A DNA stretch of 64,000 bases from Mangrovimicrobium sp048323675 (lineage in GTDB: Bacteria; Pseudomonadota; Gammaproteobacteria; Pseudomonadales; Halieaceae): contig NZ_JBLWFK010000004.1 of NCBI RefSeq assembly GCF_048323675.1, positions 124,001-188,000 on the forward strand, given 5' to 3'. Within the stretch, counting starts at the first letter, position 1. Each line of letters opens with the position of its first letter. A model generated the notes under the pieces. The model was not told the DNA's origin and ran no database searches. It saw only the letters and a program-made list of their open reading frames with translations. Below are positions 18,472-27,647 of the stretch, piece after piece. The position numbers and the translations under genes were made by a program.

Positions 18472-20421
18472 TCATTCAATGTCGAACCCCATGTCGCGTA
18501 CAAACGCGATATCCGCCCTGTCGAACCGTGACAGGTCATGCTGGCGAAAGCGCCCGCTGCTGCCGGGAACGCGCACCGTGGCGGCGAGTTCAGCCACCTC
18601 TTTGCGGCTGATCTGGATTCCCGCGAATTCGCGCAGCAATTCCAGCTCAGCTTCCGGCTCCCGGCACAAACGATCGAAATTGAGGAAGTGCAGGCGCCCG
18701 CCCATGCGCTCCTGGAAACCCTGCATGCGCCGATGCGCGGCGATCCAGTACTTGAGCGAGCGCTCGGGACCTGGCGCAGACGGGTCCTCCAGCAGGAGGT
18801 CACCCCACAGGTAGCGGACCTGGTTCTGGTTTTCACTGAAAGCCATGTCGAGCCCGTTGCGCACCACATAGACATACTTCATCTGTGGGAAACACCTGTC
18901 CAGCTGCGGCAGGACGATGTGGGAATTCGGCTCCTTCCAGCCCCAGTGTGGATGCTTCCTGTCACCCGATGCTGTTCTCAACAGCGAGTCCGCCGCCTGC
19001 GCCAGCAGTTCCGGCGGCAATACCGGACTGCGATCGCAGTTGCGGGCGGCTTCCAGCAACTCCATTTGTTCGGCGCTCACCTCGATGCCGTGCCGCATCG
19101 CGTTGGCGAATAGCCACGCCAGGCGGTCAAATTCGCTTTCGGACTTCAACAGGATGGATCGCCGCACGAACAGGAGACTGAACCAGAGGTTGTCCAGCGA
19201 ACCGTTGAGCTCTCCGCCGAGGAAAACACCCATGCGCCGCAGCAAAGAGGCGACCAGCCGGGTGCCACTGCCCCCCAGCCCACCGATGACCACCGGCGCG
19301 CCATCCTCCGGACCGACCTTGTAGATGGCCCGCGGAGGAAGGGAGGGGGCGACACTGGGGCTGAGGCAGCGGGCCGAGTGGCGCACCTGGTAGGCCAGGT
19401 GATCGATCTTCGCCTCGACCTGCCGTTCGAGCCAACGCACGAGGGCGGGATCCTGCTCGCGCAGGAATTCGGTAATCGTGTCGATCTCCTTGCGGGAGAG
19501 ATCGATACCAGCCCACGGTGTGGCGGGATCGGGCTCGGGTTCGACAAACAGCCGACCGTTGTCCCGGCCGAGGAACAGGCGGGCAATGGTCTCGCTGGCG
19601 TCGCGGCTCGCCGCCAGTATTTCACCGCGCTGCCGGGGGGAGAGGACCGAACGGGCCACCGAACCGCCCTCTCCCTGCACTTGACGATCCTCCGGGTAGC
19701 GCATCAACAATTCGTTGAAGCGATCATTGTGCGTTGCGTCGTCCGCCAGGTTATTGACCATGCGCTTGTACTCACCGCAGGCAGGCGAAAGCCGCGGGTT
19801 TGGATTTTCCTGCCGCAGCGTGAATCGGTCGTCAACTTCCTGGCCGAATACGGCGTGGAGGAAATCCCGGCGCACATCCCCCCGGTAAAACTGCTCGTTC
19901 TCGTAGGGCCTGACTGTGATCTTTTGCGCTCCAAGCGCGTCTATCCAGGGTTGCAGGATACGGAGGTAGTCAAAGCGTTCGATCTGCTGCCGGTAGGTCA
20001 GGTCTATCCGCCGTTTCTGCGGACCGGCCTTGATCTGCTGGTTGTAGCTGGCCATGATGATATTGTCCTGCCGGCGCAGATAGATCACGACATTGACATC
20101 GAACCAGGCGACAGCCCCGGCGCAATAATTCCGGACTTCCTCCTCGGTACCCCAGGCCATCAGCTCGGACGACAACAAAATATTGTCCTGCGCCACCTGC
20201 GCCAGGCGCGGGGCCCACTGGTCCACGGATTTGAAATCCCATACACCTTCCAGGAAGCGGGGAATATGGGGTGACAGCAGGTGATGGGCATTCGACTGAA
20301 TACCGAACTCCGGGTAGCAGATATCGGACGTCGCCAACTGCGTGCGATTATCCCAGAAAAAATCCTGCAGCGCGGTCGTGCCGGTTTTTCCCATTCCGAT
20401 ATGCAGGTAGAGCTTTTTCAT
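18472..20421 (-). CDS. Double sulfotransferase, two P-loop domains in one chain
   Basis: This 649-residue protein has two sulfotransferase-type domains. The first (about 1-330) starts KKLYLHIGMGKTGTTALQDFF and has NVVIYLRRQDNIIMASYNQQIK as the 3'-phosphate region; it resembles the single-domain genes at 14799 and 16006. The second (about 370-649) begins VVIGGLGGSGTRLVASLLRR, a different P-loop subfamily, with MKYVYVVRNGLDMAFSENQNQ. The two halves are not recent duplicates of one another. There is no signal peptide. It may modify one acceptor at two positions or two acceptors of one pathway. The gene lies 32 bp downstream of the fusion gene at 20454 and is probably cotranscribed with it. Confidence 0.75.
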   Translation of the reverse strand: MKKLYLHIGMGKTGTTALQDFFWDNRTQLATSDICYPEFGIQSNAHHLLSPHIPRFLEGVWDFKSVDQWAPRLAQVAQDNILLSSELMAWGTEEEVRNYCAGAVAWFDVNVVIYLRRQDNIIMASYNQQIKAGPQKRRIDLTYRQQIERFDYLRILQPWIDALGAQKITVRPYENEQFYRGDVRRDFLHAVFGQEVDDRFTLRQENPNPRLSPACGEYKRMVNNLADDATHNDRFNELLMRYPEDRQVQGEGGSVARSVLSPRQRGEILAASRDASETIARLFLGRDNGRLFVEPEPDPATPWAGIDLSRKEIDTITEFLREQDPALVRWLERQVEAKIDHLAYQVRHSARCLSPSVAPSLPPRAIYKVGPEDGAPVVIGGLGGSGTRLVASLLRRMGVFLGGELNGSLDNLWFSLLFVRRSILLKSESEFDRLAWLFANAMRHGIEVSAEQMELLEAARNCDRSPVLPPELLAQAADSLLRTASGDRKHPHWGWKEPNSHIVLPQLDRCFPQMKYVYVVRNGLDMAFSENQNQVRYLWGDLLLEDPSAPGPERSLKYWIAAHRRMQGFQERMGGRLHFLNFDRLCREPEAELELLREFAGIQISRKEVAELAATVRVPGSSGRFRQHDLSRFDRADIAFVRDMGFDIE

Positions 20422-20453
20422 TATTTCCCAGTTTCTGTGCGGAAAAACATTAT

Positions 20454-23400
20454 CTATGCCAGTGCGCTGTCCTGCGCCAGTACCGAACGATAGACCTCGT
20501 CGTGCCTGCGCGCGAGAACAGCCGGATCGAACTTCGCGGTCGCGTCGGGAACCGCCTGCGACACCTCCCGGTAGGCGGGGCCGTCGACGGCGAAATGCAC
20601 GATGCTGGCCACCAGCGCGTCGAGGTCGATTTCGTCGCCAACGAGCGGCACCACGGCGCCGGCCATGCTCCGGTCGCCCTCCAGCATTCGGCGAATCTCC
20701 CCGAGATCACTGGCGAGGAAGGGCCTGCCGGTTTGCAGGCACTCGATAATCACCAGGGGGAAGCTCTCTCCGCGGAACTTCGAGGGCAGCAGGCCCATGT
20801 CGGCCAGCGCGAAGTAGCCGCGTACATTTTCCTGGAAACCCTCCAGGTGGATGCAATCAGGAACCCCGTCGGTCGACAGGCGCTCGTACTCCGGCCCGTC
20901 GCCCACGAGGACGAGGTGGATATTCCGGCCACTCTCCTGCCGCGCCCTGAGCACCGCTTCGACGGCCTCCTGCCAGCCCTTGTCGACCAGGCCGCGACTC
21001 ACCAGGGTCAGCACAAAGGCATCGTCCCCTATACCCAGCTCACTGCGTGCGAGCGGGGTAAATTCCGTCGGTTCGAGGGCGTTGTCAATCCGCTCGACAT
21101 TGGCCGCGTCCAGCAGGCCGTGACTGCGAATGGCATTCAGGTTCTTGTCCGCGACATAGATAATCGCCGCCGACCTGCGCACCAGCCGCGGCAGGATGTG
21201 GCGCAGGTCATACTCGTTGATGGTCTCGTACATGCCGTGCGAAGTCACCACAATCCGGCTGCGGATGTCCTCGGGCAGCACTTCAAAAATCGTACTGTCC
21301 ACCCAGGCGTGGTGGGAGTGGACAATATCGATCTCGAAGTCGTTGACGATCCGCTCCAGCTGCGAATAGTCGGAAACTATCGGGATATCCGGCCGCAGGC
21401 GGCGGCGCACGCCCTCCATCCGCGGTTCCCGGGCACAGTCCAGGTAGGTCACGTTGTAACCGTGGGACTTCATGATGTTGGCGAGGCTGACCGGGAAAGT
21501 CTCGCCGCCACCGGCGCAGAAGGCATAGGAAGCGATCAACAGGTTGGGCGCTCGCTGTCCCGCCTCACGCTGAATCCGCTCGACGCTGAAACAGTGCTCG
21601 AGTGCCTCGTCGGTAAAATTCCCGCGCGTTTCCCGCCAGTGAACTTCCAGGTTGTCACGCAGGCGCTGCAGTGCAGCGAGCGGGACGTCGTACAGGGCAC
21701 ACAGGGTTTTCGCCACGGCTTCGTGTTCGCGGTAGAACTGGTCCTCCACGTGGGACGAGGTCGAGGTATTCCTGCCGTGTTGCCGGTAGTAGTTACAGGC
21801 TTCCGGGGAATAGGCCAGCATCCCGCCGCGCAACAGGTGCAGGTAAAGCACCCAGTCGCCGCAAACCCGCATGGCGCGCCATTCAGGATCACTGAGAATG
21901 TCCAGTTGCTGCGGCGAGCGGAACAGGGCCGAGCTGACGTTGGGAATAATATTCTTGACGGCAAAAGCATCGCGCACAATCCCGGGGGCCGTCGCGACGA
22001 AACTGTGGTTCCAGCGCTGCGGATCGATATCGTGCAGGTATTCCTGGATCGACCAGGTCTGTCGCTCCCCCTCCCCGTCCATAAAGACGGTCTGCGAGTA
22101 GGCTACCTGGACTGCTTCGTTCTCAAAGAAGGGCACCAGCTTCTGCAGGAAATTCTCGGTGCACCAGTCGTCGCTCTCCGCTATCCAGATGATGTCACCG
22201 CGGGCGAGACCGAGCCCCTTGTCCCACTGGTGAAATACCCCGCCGGAGTTGCTCTCGTTGACGACCAGGGTAGTCCTGTCGGCATGGCGTTGCTGGAACT
22301 CTCGCAGGATTGCCGCACTATTATCACTGGAAGCGTCATCCAGCAGGATGACTTCGAAATTGCGGTAAGTCTGCGAGTAGATCGATTCCAGGCGCAGCCG
22401 CAGATAGGCCTCGTGGTTGTAGTTGGGGACGATCACGCTGACCAGCGGGGCGAAACCTGCGGCTTTTTCCGTCTGCTGGTAGAGCATCGGGGAGAGCAGG
22501 CCACTCGCGGCGAGGCGCACCTGGTTGCGGTTGCCACCGCCGACCACCAGGTTCAGCAGGCGGAACAGCGGGCTGACCAGGCGCCGCAGGCCATAGGCGA
22601 GCGCCGGATGCGTCAGGCTCATGCGGTGGTAGGTCTGAATCGCGTTCAGGCGCACCTGCGACCACTGCCGGACCCGCCACTCCCCCAGGGCGTGCCGCCT
22701 GGCGTTGAATGCGCGCAGGGGACGTGTCAGCTTCCACGACGTCGACGCCTCCATCTGCGCGATGACTTCGGACTGGTAGCGGATATCCTCTTCCAGCACG
22801 CCCTTCTGGTGCAGCAGCTGGTTGATGGTATCGCGACTTTCTTCGCTCACCCGCCGCAGTTCCGCAGCCTGGTCCGCAAGCTGGGACTGCAACCCGGCGT
22901 TTCCCGCCTCCAGCTGAACCAGCTGCTCGCGCAGCGGTTCCAGGACTTCCCGGTGCTCGCGCCGGACCCGGTCGGTATTCTGCTCGAGCTCACGCACCTG
23001 GCGGGTAAAGTCTTCAATCTCCTCCCGGGAGCGCTGCAAGGCCAGGCTTTCGAGGCGTGAGCGGGCACTAAGGCGCGACAATGCCGGCGCAGCAATGCGG
23101 ACGAGGCGCTGCTGGCACGCCTCCTGCCGGAAGATCGCCACTGCCTCTGCGGCGACGCTGGTATCGAAACCCTCCAGCAGGGAAAGGAGGCGCGTATACA
23201 TCTCCTCCGCCTGCGGCAGCATGGCCGCGGTCTCTGCCCGCGCCTCGTCGGGCGCGACGCTGCGGTACAGCCCCGGATCGACAAACTCACTGGCGAAGGT
23301 AGCCACCGACCTGCGCTCTGCATCGAGGTTCAGGAAGTCTGCCAGGCGCGGCATCAGCTCATCGGCATTCGCCTGCAATCCGGCGTAACCCAGGCACAGC

Positions 23401-23966
23401 TGCTGCAGGCCCCGGGATTGTTCCAGGGACTGGGCCGTCAGGGAGGCCCATAGTGCAGCCCCCTCGGCAAGGTTCCTGCCGTACTCGTAAAAAAGCGGGT
23501 TGTCCTGTGCCCGCTTGCGCTGGGACACCGCAACCTCTGCCGGGTCGCGCAAGGTGTGCACGACAAAAATCTGGCCGTCGCTGAAACCCGAGCGATTGAA
23601 AACCTCACGCCAGAAACTGAACAGCTGGCAGATGCGCGGATCCTTGATAACCGGTCGTTGCGCGGCGCCGTAGATCTGCGAGAACAGGGCCACAGCCCGC
23701 TCGACCCAGGGCTCTATCCCGGCACCGGCCAGTATTTGCCCGCCCTCGAACAGGGGGTTATCCCAACTGCCACCGCAGTGCTCCAGCAGGCTGTCGTTGA
23801 ATTCGACAATCTCCGGGTGTTCAAAAAAACCCTTGCGGTTTTCCTCGTTGGCGTAGTGCTCCCCCAGGCAGGTCTCTGCGCCCAGCGCCTCTACGGCGGC
23901 CGCACAGAGCGAGGTACCCGAACGATGGGCACCGAGAACAACGATCAATTGCTTGGGGTCGGTCAT
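20454..23966 (-). CDS. Sulfotransferase - coiled coil - GT2 - GT4 fusion protein
   Basis: This is a 1170-residue multi-domain enzyme. Residues about 1-310 are a sulfotransferase-type P-loop domain (LIVVLGAHRSGTSLCAAAV). About 320-420 is a charged coiled coil. About 505-720 is a family 2 glycosyltransferase (VSVIVPNYNHEAYL, VILLDDASSDNS, IIWIAESDDWC). About 809-1170 is a family 4 glycosyltransferase (NLLIASYAFCAGGGETF, IVHSHHAWVDSTIF, and FRGESFPLVIIECLQTGRPFLASD near the donor site). One chain could thus add two sugars and a sulfate to a surface glycan on the cytosolic face. ATG at 23966. Domain boundaries are estimates and the glycan is unknown. Confidence 0.8.
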   Translation of the reverse strand: MTDPKQLIVVLGAHRSGTSLCAAAVEALGAETCLGEHYANEENRKGFFEHPEIVEFNDSLLEHCGGSWDNPLFEGGQILAGAGIEPWVERAVALFSQIYGAAQRPVIKDPRICQLFSFWREVFNRSGFSDGQIFVVHTLRDPAEVAVSQRKRAQDNPLFYEYGRNLAEGAALWASLTAQSLEQSRGLQQLCLGYAGLQANADELMPRLADFLNLDAERRSVATFASEFVDPGLYRSVAPDEARAETAAMLPQAEEMYTRLLSLLEGFDTSVAAEAVAIFRQEACQQRLVRIAAPALSRLSARSRLESLALQRSREEIEDFTRQVRELEQNTDRVRREHREVLEPLREQLVQLEAGNAGLQSQLADQAAELRRVSEESRDTINQLLHQKGVLEEDIRYQSEVIAQMEASTSWKLTRPLRAFNARRHALGEWRVRQWSQVRLNAIQTYHRMSLTHPALAYGLRRLVSPLFRLLNLVVGGGNRNQVRLAASGLLSPMLYQQTEKAAGFAPLVSVIVPNYNHEAYLRLRLESIYSQTYRNFEVILLDDASSDNSAAILREFQQRHADRTTLVVNESNSGGVFHQWDKGLGLARGDIIWIAESDDWCTENFLQKLVPFFENEAVQVAYSQTVFMDGEGERQTWSIQEYLHDIDPQRWNHSFVATAPGIVRDAFAVKNIIPNVSSALFRSPQQLDILSDPEWRAMRVCGDWVLYLHLLRGGMLAYSPEACNYYRQHGRNTSTSSHVEDQFYREHEAVAKTLCALYDVPLAALQRLRDNLEVHWRETRGNFTDEALEHCFSVERIQREAGQRAPNLLIASYAFCAGGGETFPVSLANIMKSHGYNVTYLDCAREPRMEGVRRRLRPDIPIVSDYSQLERIVNDFEIDIVHSHHAWVDSTIFEVLPEDIRSRIVVTSHGMYETINEYDLRHILPRLVRRSAAIIYVADKNLNAIRSHGLLDAANVERIDNALEPTEFTPLARSELGIGDDAFVLTLVSRGLVDKGWQEAVEAVLRARQESGRNIHLVLVGDGPEYERLSTDGVPDCIHLEGFQENVRGYFALADMGLLPSKFRGESFPLVIIECLQTGRPFLASDLGEIRRMLEGDRSMAGAVVPLVGDEIDLDALVASIVHFAVDGPAYREVSQAVPDATAKFDPAVLARRHDEVYRSVLAQDSALA

Positions 23967-24027
23967 GGAAATGATGAATGGGGCTTCAGTGCAGAATCGA
24001 GGAAATTCCGCATTATACGTGTGCTGG

Positions 24028-24957
24028 TCAGATTTTCTTTAACAATGTGGCGGTATAGAGACCCAGCTGCCCGATTGCCGTCTGCGCATACACCCCGCTG
24101 TGGGTCAACGCGCGAACCCGGTTGATCAAATTTGCTTCCCGCGCCTGTTCGAAGGCTTCCAGGATAGAGCAGTTTTCCGGCGTCAACAGGCTCATGTTCT
24201 GCTTCAGCGCGGTGATGTTGCGGGTATACCAGTCGCGGTTGCGACCGTGGAGAAAGCGCTTGTAACGGCGCAGCCGCGAACCGGTCCCGAGGCTGTCACC
24301 GATGACATTGCCCTCGTGCTGCCGGTAGCTGAGGCAGGGCTCAGCATCGTACATCACGCGGCCACCCGCGCCAGCGACCAGCAGGTAGGTCCACCAGTCG
24401 TGGCTGACCACGTCCACCGAGCCCGCGGTCGCCAGTAGCTGCCGGGCAGCGGCGTTCATCACCATGGTATTGCCGCCGGCGATGTTCTGCAGCAGGGCAT
24501 TGCTAAAGGAGGGCGGACGGGAGAACAGCGGTGACTTGCCGGTCGCCTTGCCACGGGCCGAGATCGAACGGGTGCGGGCACAGTACAGGGCGGGAATCCC
24601 AGCGGGGACCCGCTCCAGCGCCGTCAACGCGCGCTCGAGCTTATCGCTGTCCCAGATATCGTCCTGGTCGGAATAGGCGTAGTAGTCGGCGGAAATTTCC
24701 GGCGCGGCAACCAGGGAGAGAAAGTTGGCCGCGTGCCCTTTACCAGGACCACAACGCCGGGAGACCAGCGCCGCGCTGCAGGTTCCCTTCCACTCATTCA
24801 GAACTGCGGAGGTGGCATCGGTAGAGCCGTCATCCGACGCGTGGACCTCGAGCCGGATTGAGCGCCCGGTAAAATCCTGGGCGCCAATCGACGCTAGCTG
24901 TTCGGTGAGGAAACTGCCCCCGTTATAGGTACACAGTAATACCGCAACGGAGGCCAA
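24028..24957 (-). CDS. Family 2 glycosyltransferase
   Basis: This 309-residue GT-A fold enzyme has VAVLLCTYNGGSFLTEQLASIGAQ at the N-terminus, ASDDGSTD (nucleotide-sugar site) and YAYSDQDDIWDSDKL (metal-binding DxD region). The pattern resembles rhamnosyltransferases of O-antigen and capsule synthesis, but the sugar cannot be assigned. The start is probably TTG at 24957, 8 bp after the parvulin stop codon; the GGAG of the ribosome-binding site lies in the end of that gene, implying coupling. It ends 61 bp before the three-domain fusion gene. Confidence 0.85.
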   Translation of the reverse strand: MASVAVLLCTYNGGSFLTEQLASIGAQDFTGRSIRLEVHASDDGSTDATSAVLNEWKGTCSAALVSRRCGPGKGHAANFLSLVAAPEISADYYAYSDQDDIWDSDKLERALTALERVPAGIPALYCARTRSISARGKATGKSPLFSRPPSFSNALLQNIAGGNTMVMNAAARQLLATAGSVDVVSHDWWTYLLVAGAGGRVMYDAEPCLSYRQHEGNVIGDSLGTGSRLRRYKRFLHGRNRDWYTRNITALKQNMSLLTPENCSILEAFEQAREANLINRVRALTHSGVYAQTAIGQLGLYTATLLKKI

Positions 24958-24965
24958 GGTGGTAT

Positions 24966-25901
24966 TTACTCCGCAGTAGTGGTTTCGTCAGCCTCAGCTT
25001 CAGCAGCATCGGCGTAGGGAGCGAGAATCGCTTTCACCGCATCGTCGTCAACCACAACGTTGTCACTCATGTTGAACTGTACAAGGTAGTCTTTCAACGC
25101 AAGGCGACGGTACTCACCTTTCAGCTCCTTGATGATACCGTCCTTCGCCTCATCAAAGGTCTTGTAGGATTTTTCCTGGATCCCGTCAAGCCTGATGACA
25201 TGTACGCCAAATTGCGACTGGGTAACCTCGGCAAAATCGCCGACTTTTTCCACGGAGAATACGGCCTCGCTAAAAGGAGGAGAAACGCGCTTGTCGCCGT
25301 AGGTCATCCAGTAATCGAACAGGCCCTTTTTTTGCGCAGCGTTGGGTTCGTCCGAGTAGGCAGCCACCATCTCCTCCCAGTCCGCGCCCGCGCGAAGCTG
25401 GTCGAGGATTTCCTGGGCTTTGGCCAGTTTCTCCTCTCTCGGCTCCCCGGGGCCCGATTCCAGCAAAATGTGGGAGGCCAGCCGGCGCTCCGGAATCAGC
25501 GCGTACTTGTCTTTCTCCACATCGTAGCGCTCGCGCGCCAGCCTGGAGAAATCCGGGTACTTGATATTCTGTTCGAATTGCTTGAGGACGAAATTGCGTT
25601 TGAATGCCCTCAGGTCGGTTTGATAGGACTGGCGCAGCGCAACGTCGTCGGCGACTATTTTTTCGGCCTGGTTGGCGATCTTGATTCCCGCGAGTTCAAG
25701 GTTCAGCAGTTCCAGACGATCCCCATCATCCAGAATGGCTGCCGAACGCATCTGGGCAGTCCAGTTTGTCACCATATAGGTAAGTTGTTCTTGCGATATC
25801 GTCGCATTGCCATCCTGGACGATGATCTCGTCCGCCACAGCCAGGTGGGAAAATGCGAGTGCGCCTATGACGATAGTCAGGCAATTTCTGATTCTAGGCA
25901 T
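24966..25901 (-). CDS. Secreted parvulin-type peptidyl-prolyl isomerase
   Basis: This 311-residue protein has a signal peptide (RNCLTIVIGALAFSHLAVADE), a helical chaperone-like N-terminal part, and a parvulin domain from about residue 135. That domain runs from RRLASHILLESG through FAEVTQSQFGVHVIRLDGIQ and keeps the Gly-rich and His positions of the fold. A short acidic C-terminal tail follows (AEAEADETTTAE). It probably acts in the periplasm on secreted or outer-membrane clients. The frame can open at a TTG one codon earlier, but the ATG at 25901 is used. It lies between the abundant secreted protein gene and the glycosyltransferase block, so it could assist that protein; this link is only positional. 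Confidence 0.85.
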   Translation of the reverse strand: MPRIRNCLTIVIGALAFSHLAVADEIIVQDGNATISQEQLTYMVTNWTAQMRSAAILDDGDRLELLNLELAGIKIANQAEKIVADDVALRQSYQTDLRAFKRNFVLKQFEQNIKYPDFSRLARERYDVEKDKYALIPERRLASHILLESGPGEPREEKLAKAQEILDQLRAGADWEEMVAAYSDEPNAAQKKGLFDYWMTYGDKRVSPPFSEAVFSVEKVGDFAEVTQSQFGVHVIRLDGIQEKSYKTFDEAKDGIIKELKGEYRRLALKDYLVQFNMSDNVVVDDDAVKAILAPYADAAEAEADETTTAE

Positions 25902-25939
25902 CAAGGTTAAATCCAGCGAGTTTCTATCAGAGGGGGAAT

Positions 25940-25969
25940 AAAAAAGCCGACACCCGAAGGTGTCGGCTT
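25940..25969 (-). terminator. Strong intrinsic terminator of the 25993 gene
   Basis: The 11-bp perfect stem AAGCCGACACC / GGTGTCGGCTT has a CGAA loop on the plus strand, which is a stable UUCG tetraloop in the minus-strand transcript, followed by six T. It starts 24 bp after the stop codon of the secreted-protein gene. Confidence 0.93.
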
Positions 25970-25992
25970 GGGTACTACATCAGCGCGGCATC

Positions 25993-27552
25993 TTAGCTAG
26001 AAGATTGGACGCGGCTGTGCTCTACGATACGACCGTAGTTAGCTGCGGGCAGGGCATCGAAGTTACGCTGCCAAGCCACGAAGCCAATCATCGGCGCCGG
26101 AGAGTCGGTCGGGGTACAGGTCATGGTCAGCGGGATAGTCGCCGGCTGATCGTACTCGCAGATCTGCTGAGTCTTGGCAGTAGTAGCTACCGCTGCCAGG
26201 TTTACCCAACCAAAAGTAGCACCTTCGGGCACTTGCAGGTCGTCGATAGAGCCCAGGGTGTTGCTGGTGGTGAAGATTTCAGGCGCTTCCAGAACCGGAG
26301 CCGCACCCCACTCGATCACGTTAACCTCGTTGGGCAGCGCGTCGATGGAGATTTCGGGCGGCGGTGCAGGAGAAACCACCAGATCACCCTCCTCGATCAG
26401 GATGCCACGCTCTTCACGGTCGTAGACGGTGAAGGTTGCGGTCATCGGGATGTCCCGGTTGTCGCAAGGGGTGGTGAGACATACGTCGTTGACGCCAACC
26501 AGGTCAGTCGCCGGAGGCACAGCCAGTGTTCCAGCCAGGTCACGCAGGTAGTCAGGCAGGTCCAGCATCACGTACTGGCCGGGGATGGTCACAACCCAGT
26601 CGGTATCGACTGAGAACGGACCAGCGTCGTTGGCTGACCAGTCGTTGATCAGGGCATCAGCGCCCAGAGTCCAACGCAGCGGCGCGTACAGGCCGTAGGT
26701 AGCAGCACCGGAAATACCGGTAGAAGCCGGAGCACCACCGTTCAGGTCGGGGTGGTCGAAGCCCTGCAGGTCGCCGGAGAACACGCCTTTTTCCTGGTTG
26801 GTGATGGAGGCACCGTCCATGAACTCAGCAATGTGTACAGCGTTGTTGCCGAATTCAACACCAGAGTCGTCAGACTTGATGAAGTAGGACACTTTCAGTG
26901 AGTCAGGAGACGCTTCCCAGGTGTTCTGGACCAGTTTGGCCAGATCGTTGAACTGCCAGGATTCGACAGAGCTCACAACACCCTTGGCAGTGCCGGCTAC
27001 GCCGTCTGCGAAGAAGTTGTCGCGAACCTGGTCACAGTTGTACGGCACACCAGTGGCATCGTGCTTGGCAGAAACCGCTACAGGCATCGTTTCAGCGGTG
27101 GGAGAGCCCATGCTGATGATTTCGATGTAACCGGTGTCAGCGTCGGTACGGTAGATGCTGGGCATCTCGAAGTACGGAGTGGCGCTGGTATCGGTGTAGC
27201 CGGGAGCAGTACAGCTGTTGTCGTTGGAGTAGAAACGGATGTCATCGCCAGCAGCGGCGATGTAACCGGTGTACATGTCGTAGGGAGACAGTACAACGTT
27301 AAAGTCCAGCGCGTCCATGGAGTCAGGTGCGCGACGGAAGCGAACCTTGACAGCCTGGGTCTTGTCAGACGTGTTGATGATGTTTACGCCAGTGGCGTAA
27401 CCACCCAGAGTGGTGTAGTAGGGTACCAGCGCCAGGTCGCCCAGCTGGGTGTTACCCGCCAGAGACGCTTGCGCGTTTACCACACCCGCGTAGCCTGCGG
27501 TTGCAGTCGCAACTGCCGCAGCAAGGCCAAGAGGCTTAAAGCTTGAGTTCAT
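25993..27552 (-). CDS. Secreted protein of unknown function, probably abundant
   Basis: This 519-residue protein has a signal peptide (GLAAAVATATAGYAGVVNAQ, cleavage about residue 28) and an acidic, Ser/Thr/Gly-rich mature part with at least seven Cys, including VCLTTPCDN and QICEYDQ...TCTP. No catalytic motif is recognised. Codon use is far more restricted than in its neighbours and resembles that of groEL. With a near-consensus promoter, a strong AGGAG site and a strong terminator, this suggests very high expression. The N-terminal GNTQLGDLALVPYYTTLGGYATGVNIIN suggests a beta-rich surface protein. Surface-layer or outer-surface glycoprotein is a guess; it is not a beta-barrel with a terminal Phe. 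Its neighbours are a parvulin and the glycan-modification block. Confidence 0.75.
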   Translation of the reverse strand: MNSSFKPLGLAAAVATATAGYAGVVNAQASLAGNTQLGDLALVPYYTTLGGYATGVNIINTSDKTQAVKVRFRRAPDSMDALDFNVVLSPYDMYTGYIAAAGDDIRFYSNDNSCTAPGYTDTSATPYFEMPSIYRTDADTGYIEIISMGSPTAETMPVAVSAKHDATGVPYNCDQVRDNFFADGVAGTAKGVVSSVESWQFNDLAKLVQNTWEASPDSLKVSYFIKSDDSGVEFGNNAVHIAEFMDGASITNQEKGVFSGDLQGFDHPDLNGGAPASTGISGAATYGLYAPLRWTLGADALINDWSANDAGPFSVDTDWVVTIPGQYVMLDLPDYLRDLAGTLAVPPATDLVGVNDVCLTTPCDNRDIPMTATFTVYDREERGILIEEGDLVVSPAPPPEISIDALPNEVNVIEWGAAPVLEAPEIFTTSNTLGSIDDLQVPEGATFGWVNLAAVATTAKTQQICEYDQPATIPLTMTCTPTDSPAPMIGFVAWQRNFDALPAANYGRIVEHSRVQSSS

Positions 27553-27608
27553 AAGGAGACTCCTAATGTCTAGTCTTGTTCACAACCGTAAAACAGATTG
27601 CTAGCGCT

Positions 27609-27636
27609 ATTATTGCTAGCTGCAACCAGCTGTCAA
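27609..27636 (-). promoter_or_regulatory. Promoter of the secreted-protein gene
   Basis: TTGACA (27631-27636), a 16-bp spacer and AATAAT (27609-27614) on the minus strand lie about 57-84 bp upstream of the ATG. Two direct copies of TTGCTAGC (27598-27605 and 27613-27620) overlap the -10 and start region and may be an operator. Confidence 0.55.
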
Positions 27637-27647
27637 CTTCGCAACAG

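Noticed and set aside
20271..23060. 929-codon open frame on the plus strand opposite the sulfotransferase-GT fusion gene
   Set aside because: It mirrors a clear multi-domain gene; its translation lacks any motif and shows the composition expected of the antisense of a high-GC gene.
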